Assembly (NCBI GenBank): GCA_019459505.1
Contig: JAIBEV010000141.1
Location: forward strand, 1 to 64,000
From: Candidatus Paracaedibacteraceae bacterium
GTDB taxonomy: Bacteria > Pseudomonadota > Alphaproteobacteria > Paracaedibacterales > Paracaedibacteraceae
Direction: 5' to 3'
Length of the DNA: 64,000 bases
The translations under genes were made by a program, and so were the position numbers. Position 1 is the first letter of the stretch. Every line of letters starts with the position of its first letter. This document shows positions 24,626 through 34,430 of this stretch, piece after piece. The notes below the pieces were generated by a model that was not told the origin of the DNA, searched no databases, and was given only the letters and a program-made list of their open reading frames with translations.

Positions 24626-26923
24626 ATGAATATTAAAATGTCTAATGAAATTTATGAACGGTCCTTATTCTATCATCGCACCCCTAAACCAGGGAAGATT
24701 GATATTGTACCCACCAAACCACTAGCGTCCCAACAGGACTTAGCCCTTGCCTATTCACCAGGCGTTGCTGGCCCCTGTCTTGCGATTGCAGAAGATCCTA
24801 CAACAGCAGCTGATTATACGTCACGTGGCAATTTAATCGCTGTTATTTCTAATGGAACAGCCGTTCTAGGATTGGGGAATATCGGTGCTCTTGCTTCCAA
24901 GCCTGTTATGGAAGGAAAAGCAGTTCTTTTCAAGAAATTTTCTGGCATTAATGCCATGGATATTGAAATAAACGAAACAGATCCAGACAAACTTATTGAA
25001 ATTATTGCAGCTCTTGAACCCACGTTCGGCGGAATTAACTTAGAAGACATTAAGGCTCCCGAGTGTTTCTATATTGAAAAGAAACTGACGGAACGTATGA
25101 ATATTCCGGTCTTTCATGACGATCAACATGGAACAGCAATCATTGTCTGCGCCGCTATCCTCAATGGGTTAAAATTAGTCGATAAAAAGATTGAAGATAT
25201 TAAGCTTGTTACATCCGGTGCTGGGGCCGCGGCGATCGCATGCTTAGACTTATTGGTCAGTCTTGGCTTATCCAAGGAAAATGTAATCGCTTGCGATAGT
25301 AATGGCGTGGTTTATGAAGGCCGTTCTAAGTCGATGGATGAAAATAAAGCCAGATATGCAGCAAAAACTGAAGCCCGTACCCTAGCAGATGCCTTAAAGG
25401 GAGCAGATATCTTTGTCGGACTTTCTGCGGCAGGCGTCGTGAGTCAAGAAATGGTCATTGAAATGGCTGAGAAACCTATTATTTTGGCTCTGGCAAATCC
25501 TGAACCTGAAATTCGACCCGAGCTTGTGCAAGAAGTCAGAAGTGATGCAATTATTGCCACCGGACGGTCGGACTATCCCAACCAGGTGAACAATGTTCTT
25601 TGCTTCCCTTATATTTTCCGGGGAGCGTTAGATGTGGGGGCAACACGCATCAATGAGGCTATGAAAATTGCCTGTGTTAAGGCGCTCGCAGAACTTACCC
25701 ACGCAGAAAGTTCAGATCTGGTGTCAAGTGCTTATGGCGGTGAAGTTCACCGTTTTGGAACAGACTATATTATTCCCAAGCCGTTTGATCCCCGTCTTTC
25801 GGTAGTCCTGCCTCATGCAGTGGCAAAGGCTGCTATGGAAACAGGTGTAGCCACGCGTCCTCTTGAGGACCTGGAAGCTTACCAGCATCATTTACAGTCA
25901 TTTATTTACCGTTCCTCAATGGTGATGCGTCCTGTAATTAACCAAGCAAAGTCCCAGTTGATGCGAGTAACCTTTGGTGAAGGGGAAGATGAACGTGTCC
26001 TGCGAGCAGTTCAAACTTTGTTAGATGATAAGATCTGTACCCCTATCTTAGTGGGTCGCCCCTCTGTCATCGACAGTCGTATTGAACGCCTAGGTTTGCG
26101 CATGCGCTCGCATACAGATTTTGAAGTAATTGATCCCAGCAATGACAGCCGTTATCAAACCTACTGGCGTGCTTATCATGCTATTATGGAACGTAAAGGA
26201 GTTTCACCTGAAGCTGCTAAATTCCATGTTCGTACAAACACCACATTGATTGCGGCACTTACTGTCCATCTAGGCGATGCTGACACCATGATTGTAGGAA
26301 CATCCCGTTTATATCATGAACATCTCAAAGATGTCCTGGATGTCTTGCAATTGAGCCCGGAACATGAAATTGCGGCCTCTTTAAATGTGCTATTGCTGGA
26401 TCGGGGTGTTTATTTTATTTCGGACGCTTACGTCAATAAAAAGACCACACCAGAGCAAATCGCAGAAATTACCTTGATGGCCGCTGAACAAGTAAAATTG
26501 TTTGGCATAACTCCCAAGGTAGCATTGTTATCCCACTCAAATTTTGGTTCGAGCGACAAATATAGTGCGACGAAAATGCGTGACGCTGTCCAAATTATTC
26601 AAACGATGGCACCAGAACTTGAGGTTGATGGGGAAATGCACGCCGATCTGGCGTTGTCCGAAACGCTGCGTCATAGCATTATGCCGAATTCAAGTTTAAC
26701 AGGGGAAGCGAATTTATTGATCATGCCATCCTTGGATGCAGCCAATATAAGCTTTAATATGTTGAAAATTTTGGGACACGGCTTGCCGATTGGACCTATT
26801 TTAATGGGAACCAATAAACCCGGTCACATTGTTAGCCAAACAGTAACATCCCGTGGATTGTTGAATATGGCAGCCATTGCAGCTGTTGATGCTCAGCGCC
26901 GCAAAGCCAGACGAGAAGGATAA
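24626..26923 (+). CDS. maeB: NADP-dependent malic enzyme with phosphotransacetylase-like domain
   Basis: The 765-residue protein fuses a malic enzyme to a phosphate-acetyltransferase-like module. Residues ~1-430 carry the malic enzyme domain: LALAYSPGVAGPCLAIAED, INLEDIKAPECFYIE, PVFHDDQHGTAI and the Rossmann segment LVTSGAGAAAIACLDLLV. Residues ~435-765 resemble Pta (VTFGEGEDERVLRAV, MPSLDAANISFNMLKILG). The enzyme converts malate to pyruvate, CO2 and NADPH, and the Pta-like half usually gives allosteric control by acetyl-CoA rather than catalysis. Its pyruvate can feed the nearby pdhABC-encoded complex. mgtE starts four bases after its stop. Confidence 0.95.
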   Translation: MNIKMSNEIYERSLFYHRTPKPGKIDIVPTKPLASQQDLALAYSPGVAGPCLAIAEDPTTAADYTSRGNLIAVISNGTAVLGLGNIGALASKPVMEGKAVLFKKFSGINAMDIEINETDPDKLIEIIAALEPTFGGINLEDIKAPECFYIEKKLTERMNIPVFHDDQHGTAIIVCAAILNGLKLVDKKIEDIKLVTSGAGAAAIACLDLLVSLGLSKENVIACDSNGVVYEGRSKSMDENKARYAAKTEARTLADALKGADIFVGLSAAGVVSQEMVIEMAEKPIILALANPEPEIRPELVQEVRSDAIIATGRSDYPNQVNNVLCFPYIFRGALDVGATRINEAMKIACVKALAELTHAESSDLVSSAYGGEVHRFGTDYIIPKPFDPRLSVVLPHAVAKAAMETGVATRPLEDLEAYQHHLQSFIYRSSMVMRPVINQAKSQLMRVTFGEGEDERVLRAVQTLLDDKICTPILVGRPSVIDSRIERLGLRMRSHTDFEVIDPSNDSRYQTYWRAYHAIMERKGVSPEAAKFHVRTNTTLIAALTVHLGDADTMIVGTSRLYHEHLKDVLDVLQLSPEHEIAASLNVLLLDRGVYFISDAYVNKKTTPEQIAEITLMAAEQVKLFGITPKVALLSHSNFGSSDKYSATKMRDAVQIIQTMAPELEVDGEMHADLALSETLRHSIMPNSSLTGEANLLIMPSLDAANISFNMLKILGHGLPIGPILMGTNKPGHIVSQTVTSRGLLNMAAIAAVDAQRRKARREG

Positions 26924-26926
26924 GGC

Positions 26927-28309
26927 GTGGACGAAAAAAACTCTGACCCAGATCTCCATCATGAGACATCCGACCAAGAACTAGATTTAGCTCATCAGGT
27001 AGAAAGTGCTTTTGATGCTGAGATGTGGGATGAGGTTTTTACTCTAACATCAAACCTTCACCCGGCCGATATGGCTGATATTATTCAGCAATTTCCTGCC
27101 CAAAAACGCTTGCGTTTGGTTGAGTTATTGCATACCACCATCACGGGTGAAGCCTTAAGTTTCTTAGAGGAATCTGTTCGTGAACAGATTCTTCCTCTTT
27201 TTACCAGCGCCGAAGTTGCTGCAGCGATTCATGAGTTAGAAAGTGATGATGCTGCTCTTATTCTTGAAGACTTACAAGAAGATATGCAACGTGAGGTTCT
27301 GGAAGCCCTTCCGCTTGAAGAGCGCATATCTTTTGAAAAAACTCGGAGTTACCCAGAATATTCTGCCGGACGTTTGATGCAACGAGAAGTTGTGCTATGT
27401 AATCCCCAGTGGACCTTAGGTCAAGTTATTGATTCTCTAGAAGATATTGAACATCTTCCTGAACATTTCTATGATGTGTATGTTGTCGATGAGGACAATA
27501 TACCGGTTGGAGAAATTCCGTTAAGCTGGATTTTACGTCATCCCCGACGCACACCTGTCGCTAAAATCATGAACTCAGACGTTCGATCCGTTCCCATTAA
27601 TTTAGACCAAGAAGAAGTCGCTTATATTTTCCAACGCTATAGCCTGAGCTCCATGCCTGTTGTCGACCAAGATGGACGGATAGCCGGCATGATTACGGTT
27701 GATGACATTATCGACGTTATTCAAGAAGAAGCCAGTGATGACATTTTGAAATTAGGTGGTGTAACGCAGGAAACTTCCCTCTATGGAAACATTCTTCAAG
27801 CAAGCCTGAGTCGTTTTGGCTGGCTGTTCATTAGTTTGATTAATTGCTTGATTGCTTCCTTTGTCATTGCCCATTTTGAACAGGCCCTTGAAAGCTTTAT
27901 TGTCTTAGCATTTCTGATGCCAATTGTTGCCTCTATGGGTGGCAATGCGGGCATGCAAACACTGACTGTCACCGTTCGTTCTTTATCAATCTATAATCTA
28001 CGAGCCGGCCATGTGGTTAGTGCTATCAAACGAGAACTCAGTATTGCGGCCTTAAATGGATTAGGGCTCGCGCTTATTCTCTCTAGTGTTACCCTTCTGT
28101 GGACCGGTAATCTTAAGATTGGAATTATTATTGGATTGGCTCTTCTGTTTAATGTACTGTGGTCGGGATTTGCTGGAGCCTTTATTCCTTACATTTTGCA
28201 TCGGATTAATTTGGACCCAGCCATTAGTGCCGGACCAATTATGTCCACCACAACGGATGTGATGGGATTTGCACTATTTTTAGGACTAGCAACATTAATA
28301 CTGCTTTAG
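26927..28309 (+). CDS. mgtE: MgtE-type magnesium transporter
   Basis: The 460-residue protein has the three parts of MgtE: an acidic helical N domain (residues ~30-135, LHPADMADIIQQFPAQKRLR), a CBS pair (~140-265, VAKIMNSDVRSVPINL and MPVVDQDGRIAGMITVDDII), and a five-helix membrane domain (~290-460) containing LMPIVASMGGNAGMQTLTV. The cytoplasmic domains sense Mg2+ and gate the channel. The start is GTG, preceded by AAGGA. It is three bases after maeB and should be co-transcribed with it. Confidence 0.94.
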   Translation: MDEKNSDPDLHHETSDQELDLAHQVESAFDAEMWDEVFTLTSNLHPADMADIIQQFPAQKRLRLVELLHTTITGEALSFLEESVREQILPLFTSAEVAAAIHELESDDAALILEDLQEDMQREVLEALPLEERISFEKTRSYPEYSAGRLMQREVVLCNPQWTLGQVIDSLEDIEHLPEHFYDVYVVDEDNIPVGEIPLSWILRHPRRTPVAKIMNSDVRSVPINLDQEEVAYIFQRYSLSSMPVVDQDGRIAGMITVDDIIDVIQEEASDDILKLGGVTQETSLYGNILQASLSRFGWLFISLINCLIASFVIAHFEQALESFIVLAFLMPIVASMGGNAGMQTLTVTVRSLSIYNLRAGHVVSAIKRELSIAALNGLGLALILSSVTLLWTGNLKIGIIIGLALLFNVLWSGFAGAFIPYILHRINLDPAISAGPIMSTTTDVMGFALFLGLATLILL

Positions 28310-28335
28310 GATGAACCCCCTTCATTGGATTCTTT

Positions 28336-30081
28336 ATGACGATTAAAATAACAGCTCTACAATCCCTTCTTAAACAAAAGAAAATTGACTGTTTTATTGT
28401 TCCGCACAGTGATCGCTATCAAGGCGAATATGTCGTAGCAGCTGATGAACGCTTGGCTTGGCTGACTGATTTTACAGGATCAGCTGGTATTGCCTTAGTT
28501 TTTCAAGATCATCTGGCCTTATTTGTAGATGGGCGTTATACACTACAAGCTAACCGTCAAGTTAATCCTTCTCTTATTAAGATTATTCCTTTGGCAGAGT
28601 GCCGTCCTCAAGATTATATCAAAAATCAACAGCTCCCCATAAAAACTATCGGTTTTGATCCATGGCTAATGTCAGAAAAAGATTTTGCCAGCTGGGCTGC
28701 CTTGCCTGGGATTAAGTTAATTGAATACGATAAGAACCCTATTGATAGTTTATGGACCGATCAGCCGGCTCGGCCTTTGAACCCTGTGGAAATTCACGAT
28801 ATAAAGTATGCCGGCAAGGAAATAGCTGATAAATTGGCTGATCTCTATGATCAATTGGATCAGCATTCTGCCGATGCTGCCGTTATTATGGCACCAGATA
28901 GTTTATGCTGGTTATTAAACTGTCGTAGCACTGATTTTCCTTATACCCCTCTTGTCGACTGGTTCGGGGTGGTAATCAAGGGAAAAGGAGTTCATGTATT
29001 TTGCGATGATCGTAAGCTCCCCCCGCTGGTTAAGGTACACTTGCAGGACTTTGTTACATTTCATGATCCAAGCACCCTTACGGCGATGTTTGCGGATTTC
29101 AGCAAAATAAAAATTATGATTGATCCCCAGGTGACACCCATTATGATCACTCAGAAATGTGGCAAGCAGGTCATCAAAGCCATCGACCCTATCGCCTTGA
29201 TGAAAGCTTGTAAAACGGACCATGAATTGAGTGGGATACGGGAAGCTCATCTGCGGGATGGTGTGGCCCTCACCAAATTTCTGGCATGGATAGAGTCAAT
29301 TGATGAGGATGCAGAAACTGAAATAACGATTGCTGAGAAACTGGAAGCATTTCGACAAGAATCACCCCTCTATCGTGGAGGCAGTTTCCCCACTATTGCA
29401 GGATTTGCCGAGAATGGTGCAATTGTTCATTACCGAGCGACTGAACAATCAGCAAAAACCATTAATGAGTCCTCCTTGCTGTTAGTTGATTCTGGCGGAC
29501 AGTACCCCGATGGAACCACAGATGTTACCCGCACCATTTGTCTAGGAGAACCGACCCAAGAACAAAAGACCAATTTTACTCTTGTCTTGCTAGGGCATAT
29601 TAAGCTTGCTATGTCTTTATTCCCTAAGGGAACCACGGGTGCCCAACTGGATGTTCTGGCTCGTTATGATTTATGGCAACAGGGTTTAGATTACGATCAT
29701 GGCACGGGCCATGGCGTGGGCTATTATTTAAACGTCCATGAAGGACCACAGCGTATTTCCAAAATTGGTAGCCCTGTTGCCTTACGGCCAGGGATGATCC
29801 TTTCTAATGAACCCGGCTATTATAAAGCAGGCGCTTATGGTATTCGTATCGAAAGTTTAGTGGCTGTTAAAAAAGCTGAGGGAACGTTTGAACGGCCAAT
29901 GCTGTGCTTTGAAACCTTAACCTTGGCGCCGATTAATCGACGTTTAATTGATGAAACCTTATTGACGTCCGTAGAATGGCAATGGCTTAACGATTACCAT
30001 GAAAAAGTAAGAGAAACACTGCTACCCTATTTGGATCCTGATACTGCTAGCTGGCTCATCGACGCCACAGAGGAACTTTAG
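28336..30081 (+). CDS. Xaa-Pro aminopeptidase (aminopeptidase P, M24B)
   Basis: The 581-residue protein is the long form of aminopeptidase P, with two N-terminal creatinase-like domains (LLKQKKIDCFIVPHSDRYQG) and a C-terminal pita-bread domain. The metal ligands of the M24 family are visible: two Asp residues in LLVDSGGQYPDGTTDVTR, His in HGTGHGVGYYLNVHEGP, Glu in LSNEPGYY and Glu in GIRIES. It removes N-terminal residues ahead of proline in the cytoplasm. It lies 26 bases after mgtE and is probably the last gene of the maeB-mgtE unit. Confidence 0.94.
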   Translation: MTIKITALQSLLKQKKIDCFIVPHSDRYQGEYVVAADERLAWLTDFTGSAGIALVFQDHLALFVDGRYTLQANRQVNPSLIKIIPLAECRPQDYIKNQQLPIKTIGFDPWLMSEKDFASWAALPGIKLIEYDKNPIDSLWTDQPARPLNPVEIHDIKYAGKEIADKLADLYDQLDQHSADAAVIMAPDSLCWLLNCRSTDFPYTPLVDWFGVVIKGKGVHVFCDDRKLPPLVKVHLQDFVTFHDPSTLTAMFADFSKIKIMIDPQVTPIMITQKCGKQVIKAIDPIALMKACKTDHELSGIREAHLRDGVALTKFLAWIESIDEDAETEITIAEKLEAFRQESPLYRGGSFPTIAGFAENGAIVHYRATEQSAKTINESSLLLVDSGGQYPDGTTDVTRTICLGEPTQEQKTNFTLVLLGHIKLAMSLFPKGTTGAQLDVLARYDLWQQGLDYDHGTGHGVGYYLNVHEGPQRISKIGSPVALRPGMILSNEPGYYKAGAYGIRIESLVAVKKAEGTFERPMLCFETLTLAPINRRLIDETLLTSVEWQWLNDYHEKVRETLLPYLDPDTASWLIDATEEL

Positions 30082-30404
30082 CAAATCTGCACTCCAGCAC
30101 CCAATTAGAAGCCTAATTTATAAGATGTACAAAAATTATCAAAACCAGATAGCTTGAAAGTAGTTTCTACTTTATATTTTTTATTTTTTTCTCGCGAGTG
30201 ACACTATTCAACCTAAGTCATATAGTTCCTTCCTGCGAAGACACAAACGCCGCTTTGTTTGAGCTTCGCTAAAGTTTATCCCTCTCTTATGGTATCACCA
30301 TGAAAATTTGGCAGATAATCAATTTTAAATATTAAAAATATAATTTAAATTAAAAAATGGTACATGTATCGATAATACAAATTTATAATTTTAAGGAGAT
30401 AGTA
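30082..30404. other. Gene-free stretch upstream of the broken serine protease
   Basis: About 320 bases, AT-rich toward the right. No terminator was found after the aminopeptidase gene, and no RNA or repeat was recognised. Confidence 0.35.
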
Positions 30405-31518
30405 ATGAAACTAAAATATTTAGCGACTGTTACTTCTACACTGACATGGATATTAATGCATGAATCCGTAGCGGCGGATGAACATCGCCATTTAAAAATC
30501 TTTACCAGGGATTTGCAAAACTCTGTAACGACTGAGCAGGATATATGCTTAGAGCCCGCAGGTACTGAGCGGCTTACTATACCCCCTCTCCAACAATTAA
30601 GGTAGAACCCAAAGAGATAGATGATGGCGCAGAACTCATCAAAAAGGGTAAAAACCTAAATGAATTAAGAACTGATAAGTTAAAAAATATTAAAAAAGAA
30701 GATTTTGTTTTCGATATGAATACCCAGGTGATAACAGGCTATTATGACCATAATAAATTTTTTTCTGTTATCGGTGAGGATGGCAGGAAAAAAGTTGCAT
30801 ATCCAAAGACAATTAGTCATCCTTGGTCTACCATGTGCCATATAGATGCGGTATTCCCTGGGTATGGCATAGCGCAAGGTAGCGGTGCCCTGATTGGTGA
30901 TCAATTTGTTCTAACCGCAGGGCATGTTGTTTGTGATAAGGCTTTGGGAGGTGGTGCGAGCAAAATAGTAGTCACCCTGCTCTCGATGCCTCCTCCCCTT
31001 CTAATGAGCAACCTTACGGCCAATATATTACTTATCAAGCTAAAAGCACTAACTTATGGACTGAGGAGGAAAACTTAGACTGGGATTTTGCTGTTATTAA
31101 GCTCGACAGGCCAGTAAGTGACACCCATGGTAATACACCAGGCTCTTTGGGCATTGCAGCTCTTTTTGAGAGTGATCTTGACAGACAGTGGATAAATGTG
31201 ACGGGATATCCCGGCGATAAGGGTATCGCAGATCCTCACGATCCACTTCACACTCACAGCTGGGGACGTACCATGTGGACAGCCGGCGGCACCATTACAG
31301 GTATGCATGCCGAAGACCTAGAGTTTGAAATTGACATAAATCACGGAAATAGTGGTGGTCCTATTTGGGGAGAGTGGCAGGGTTACTATCACATTTTCGG
31401 AATAACCAATCTTGACCACCATGGACCAAATCCTATTCATTGGCATTATCATAGTGGTGTTCGGATTACTAACTTTAAACTCAACTTGATCAATGGAATG
31501 ATAAACGGACCTTGGTAA
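30405..31518 (+). pseudogene. Frameshifted secreted trypsin-like serine protease
   Basis: An AAGGAG ribosome-binding site and a signal peptide (KYLATVTSTLTWILMHESVAA) begin the gene at 30405. Three frames are needed to read one S1-type protease: frame one to 30605, frame two from about 30590 to about 30990, and frame three to 31518. Joined, they show the full catalytic triad: His in LTAGHVVCD, Asp in DWDFAVIKLDRP, and Ser in DINHGNSGGPIWGEW. This resembles the glutamyl-endopeptidase (V8-like) group. Both frame changes are equivalent to one lost base. Without correction only short fragments are made, so it is called a pseudogene; recent loss or a sequencing error is possible. Confidence 0.82.
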
Positions 31519-31543
31519 ATAGATTTAAAAAGATTTGAGCTAT

Positions 31544-31571
31544 AAGTATCTCCTTCATAAAGGAGATACTT
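31544..31571. terminator. Intrinsic terminator between convergent genes
   Basis: A perfect 12-base stem (AAGTATCTCCTT with AAGGAGATACTT) and a four-base loop sit between the end of the protease pseudogene (31518) and the end of rnr (31615). The symmetry allows use from both sides. Confidence 0.75.
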
Positions 31572-31614
31572 TAATTGCTAATACTATGCTGACTTTAATT
31601 AATAATCTAAACTA

Positions 31615-33837
31615 TTATTTTTTCTCTTTAAGCCTTTTGCGGTGAGCAGCTTGTTTACGGCTACCTTGCTTGCTCTCTTTGACATGGCTATCATTAATCA
31701 GGCGGAAGCTTAAGCTATTGGTCTGGACCTCAGCATCCACGAGAATTGCTCTGACTTTTTGCCCCAGTTGATAAGAGGACTGGGTCCGACGTCCCACCAA
31801 ACGATAGTTTGCTTCATCAAAAGAGAAATAATCCCACTCAAGTGTATGCATGGGCACAAACCCTTCCGCCCCTGATTCTGGAATTTCTAGAAAAAGGCCG
31901 TGGCGGTTAACGCCAACAATTGCCACCTCAAATTCTTTACCAACATGATTGGCCACAAAAGAAATGGTAAAGCGATCAACAACCTCCCGCTCTGCTGTGG
32001 CAGCACGCCGCTCTGTTTCCGACAAATGTTGCCCGATACCTTCTAAATCGTCTGGTTTGCGCTCATACCCCCCTTCTCCTAAATTTAAGGCTGTAATCAA
32101 ACTACGGTGAACAACTAAGTCAGAATAACGGCGAATTGGAGAGGTAAAATGAGCATAATGAGCCAAGCTTAAGCCAAAATGGCCAAGATTATTAGGACTA
32201 TATTGCGCTTGCGCCATTGACCTCAGGATTAACTCACTAACGGTTCGCGAATAAGGACGATCATTCACCTGTTGCAAAATATCATTATATTGTCCAGGCG
32301 TTGGATTAACTGACTTTGAGAGGTTCAGCTTATATTGCTTAAGGAATTGCCGAAGATTAGCCACGCGCATCGGGTCGGGCTTATCATGCACCCGGAACAT
32401 ACACGGCCAATTCTTAGCAATTAGCGTCTTTGCCGCACAAACATTGGCTGCAATCATCAATTCTTCAATTAATCGATGGCTATCAAAGCGTTGACGCAGC
32501 TTAATATCAACCATTCGCCCTTTTTGATCAAAAACAATTTGACGCTCAGGCATATCCAAATCCAAGGTGCCGCGGTGATGACGGGCTTTCAGCAAAGATT
32601 TATAAACCCCATGCAAAGGGTGAATCACCTCTTGCAACAATGGCTCTATTATAGGGTCAGGCGTTCCATCCATTGCCGCTTGGACTTGGGTATAGGTTAA
32701 CCGTGCCTTTGACCGCATCAATCCTCGCTTAACCCGGAAGGATTTTATTTTACCATGAGAAGAAATAATCATTTCAATTGCCATGCAGGCTCGATCTTCG
32801 TGAGGCTTTAAAGAACACATTTCATTGGATAAAGCTTCCGGCAGCATGGGGACGACGCGATCAGGGAAATAGACACTATTGCCGCGTGTTTTAGCCTCGT
32901 AATCTAAGGGAGATCCAGGCCGCACGTAGTAAGACACATCAGCAATCGCCACAATGGCACGCCATCCGCCCTGGTTTCGTTCATCTGTATCCGGCTCTGC
33001 CCAAACAGCGTCGTCGAAATCACGGGCATCCTCCCCATCAATGGTCACCAAAGGAAGATGACGGAAATCAATGCGGTCTCCCAGCGGCGGTACTTTACCC
33101 TGCTTAGCAATTTCAATAGCTTCCTGTGAAAATTCATAGGGAATGCCCTGATGGTAGATTGCAATTTCACTAAACATATAGGGATCATCAAATTTACCCA
33201 GCACCTTGATAAAATGGAAATGGTGCCCATGATCTACAGTATATTGCACAATATCACCAGGTTCCAATCCTTGGGCATCTTCAGCTGTAACGTGTACTCC
33301 CCGGAAAGCATCTTTGCGGTTGATCGAAGATATATAGCCCCCCTTCCGATTGGGTTGAAAAATGCCTAAATGCTTTTTGGTATCTCGTACCAACCGTCGA
33401 ACGACGCTCACTTGCCATTCATGAGTTAATTGCTTAATCACTCTAACAATTATGCGGGAGGTAGGTCCTAAAGCAGAGCGTCCTTCTGCATGCGATCGAC
33501 GCATTTCAACAATCCGCATACGCGGGGGGACTTGATCTTTTGGCCATTCTAAGGGTGCTACAATTAAATCACCGTCTTCCGTAACATCCACAACTTCTGC
33601 AGCAATTAAGCCTTTGCCTAACTTTTGATTAACTGAACTTACCAGTTTACGGCGGCTTCCCTTGATTAAATCCCCTTCGGCTTGGAGACTACGAAGGATT
33701 TCCTTTAAAGCCACTCGATCAGGCCCTTTAAGCTCTAATTGTTTGGCAATCTCATTCTTGGTTAACGGATGATCGCTCTGATTAATAAGACTAATAACCC
33801 AGTCACGTAGCTCTTCTTGATTGTTTTTATGGCTCAT
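31615..33837 (-). CDS. rnr: Ribonuclease R
   Basis: The 740-residue protein is a 3'-to-5' exoribonuclease of the RNB family, which degrades structured RNA and matures rRNA and tmRNA. An N-terminal helical winged-helix-like domain (~1-60) is followed by OB-type cold-shock regions and the RNB catalytic domain with VTIDGEDARDFDDAVWAE, whose Asp residues bind Mg2+. The catalytic-core signatures FRVHDKPDP and ARYSHFTSPIRRYSDL-like (here YAHFTSPIRRYSDLVVHR) are present. A C-terminal S1 domain (~640-720) and a Lys/Arg-rich tail finish it. It is a standard core gene. Confidence 0.96.
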   Translation of the reverse strand: MSHKNNQEELRDWVISLINQSDHPLTKNEIAKQLELKGPDRVALKEILRSLQAEGDLIKGSRRKLVSSVNQKLGKGLIAAEVVDVTEDGDLIVAPLEWPKDQVPPRMRIVEMRRSHAEGRSALGPTSRIIVRVIKQLTHEWQVSVVRRLVRDTKKHLGIFQPNRKGGYISSINRKDAFRGVHVTAEDAQGLEPGDIVQYTVDHGHHFHFIKVLGKFDDPYMFSEIAIYHQGIPYEFSQEAIEIAKQGKVPPLGDRIDFRHLPLVTIDGEDARDFDDAVWAEPDTDERNQGGWRAIVAIADVSYYVRPGSPLDYEAKTRGNSVYFPDRVVPMLPEALSNEMCSLKPHEDRACMAIEMIISSHGKIKSFRVKRGLMRSKARLTYTQVQAAMDGTPDPIIEPLLQEVIHPLHGVYKSLLKARHHRGTLDLDMPERQIVFDQKGRMVDIKLRQRFDSHRLIEELMIAANVCAAKTLIAKNWPCMFRVHDKPDPMRVANLRQFLKQYKLNLSKSVNPTPGQYNDILQQVNDRPYSRTVSELILRSMAQAQYSPNNLGHFGLSLAHYAHFTSPIRRYSDLVVHRSLITALNLGEGGYERKPDDLEGIGQHLSETERRAATAEREVVDRFTISFVANHVGKEFEVAIVGVNRHGLFLEIPESGAEGFVPMHTLEWDYFSFDEANYRLVGRRTQSSYQLGQKVRAILVDAEVQTNSLSFRLINDSHVKESKQGSRKQAAHRKRLKEKK

Positions 33838-34059
33838 ATCGTATCCCTTCAGCGTTATATTAACACGAGTTGAACACCGAATCCAAAAAGATTAAGAAAT
33901 TAGCCAAGAGAATAGCCGCACCCATTTTCACTGCTCAGAAAATAATATCTCAGCAAAAAGAGTAACTTGCCTTATAGCGTCCCCTAAAAAGAGAAACAAC
34001 CTTATGCTTCGAGTATTGGAGGGGGAGAACAACTTTCTCTGTCAGGGTCTTAGACTGCC

Positions 34060-34224
34060 CTATGAATGATGGCCTTCACCGATTTCTTGAGTAGGATACT
34101 GGCGAGGATAATCAGTTTTATCCACAGGCTCGGGATCGCCCTTGCGCCCACAAGCATTTAAGAGGGTTCCCAGAATGATCAGGGTTATTAGCTGAAAAAA
34201 GTACTTTAAAAACTTTAAGTTCAT
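34060..34224 (-). CDS. Small LptM/YifL-like lipoprotein
   Basis: This 54-residue frame is shorter than usual gene-calling limits. The minus strand gives MNLKFLKYFFQLITLIILGT, then the lipobox LLNAC and GRKGDPEPVD. The motif C-G-[QR]-K-G immediately after the lipidated Cys is the hallmark of the LptM (YifL) family of short lipoproteins. In E. coli LptM supports maturation of the LptD/E lipopolysaccharide-export complex. The rest is a short hydrophilic tail ending EIGEGHHS. It lies between tRNA-Val and rnr on the same strand. A longer overlapping frame that runs through the tRNA is not real. Confidence 0.75.
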   Translation of the reverse strand: MNLKFLKYFFQLITLIILGTLLNACGRKGDPEPVDKTDYPRQYPTQEIGEGHHS

Positions 34225-34284
34225 TCTCAGTAACCAATTGTAAAGCAGGAGGATTATAAAAAAAAGAATGCATTAGGAAAGGTA

Positions 34285-34359
34285 TGGTGGGTGATGAAGG
34301 ATTTGAACCTCCGACCCTCTCGGTGTAAGCGAGACGCTCTACCGCTGAGCTAATCACCC
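34285..34359 (-). tRNA. tRNA-Val (anticodon TAC)
   Basis: The minus strand from 34359 reads GGGTGATTAGCTCAGCGGT and folds as a cloverleaf. The acceptor stem GGGTGAT pairs with ATCACCC, the D arm is normal, the anticodon arm CTCGC-TTACACC-GAGAG-like contains TAC, and the T arm holds GGTTCAAATCC. The CCA end is encoded (34285-34287). It follows hup on the same strand by 71 bases, an arrangement common in Alphaproteobacteria, and may be processed from a longer hup transcript. Confidence 0.95.
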
Positions 34360-34430
34360 GTACCTTATATAAGAACCCTAATACATTCTAAGATATTTTT
34401 GCAACACAAATTTTACAAAAAGTTCACAAT

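Noticed and set aside
34118-34357. 79-codon minus-strand frame running through tRNA-Val
   Set aside because: Its first ~24 codons are the antisense-free tRNA gene itself, and the remainder is out of frame with the LptM-like lipoprotein that truly occupies 34060-34224.
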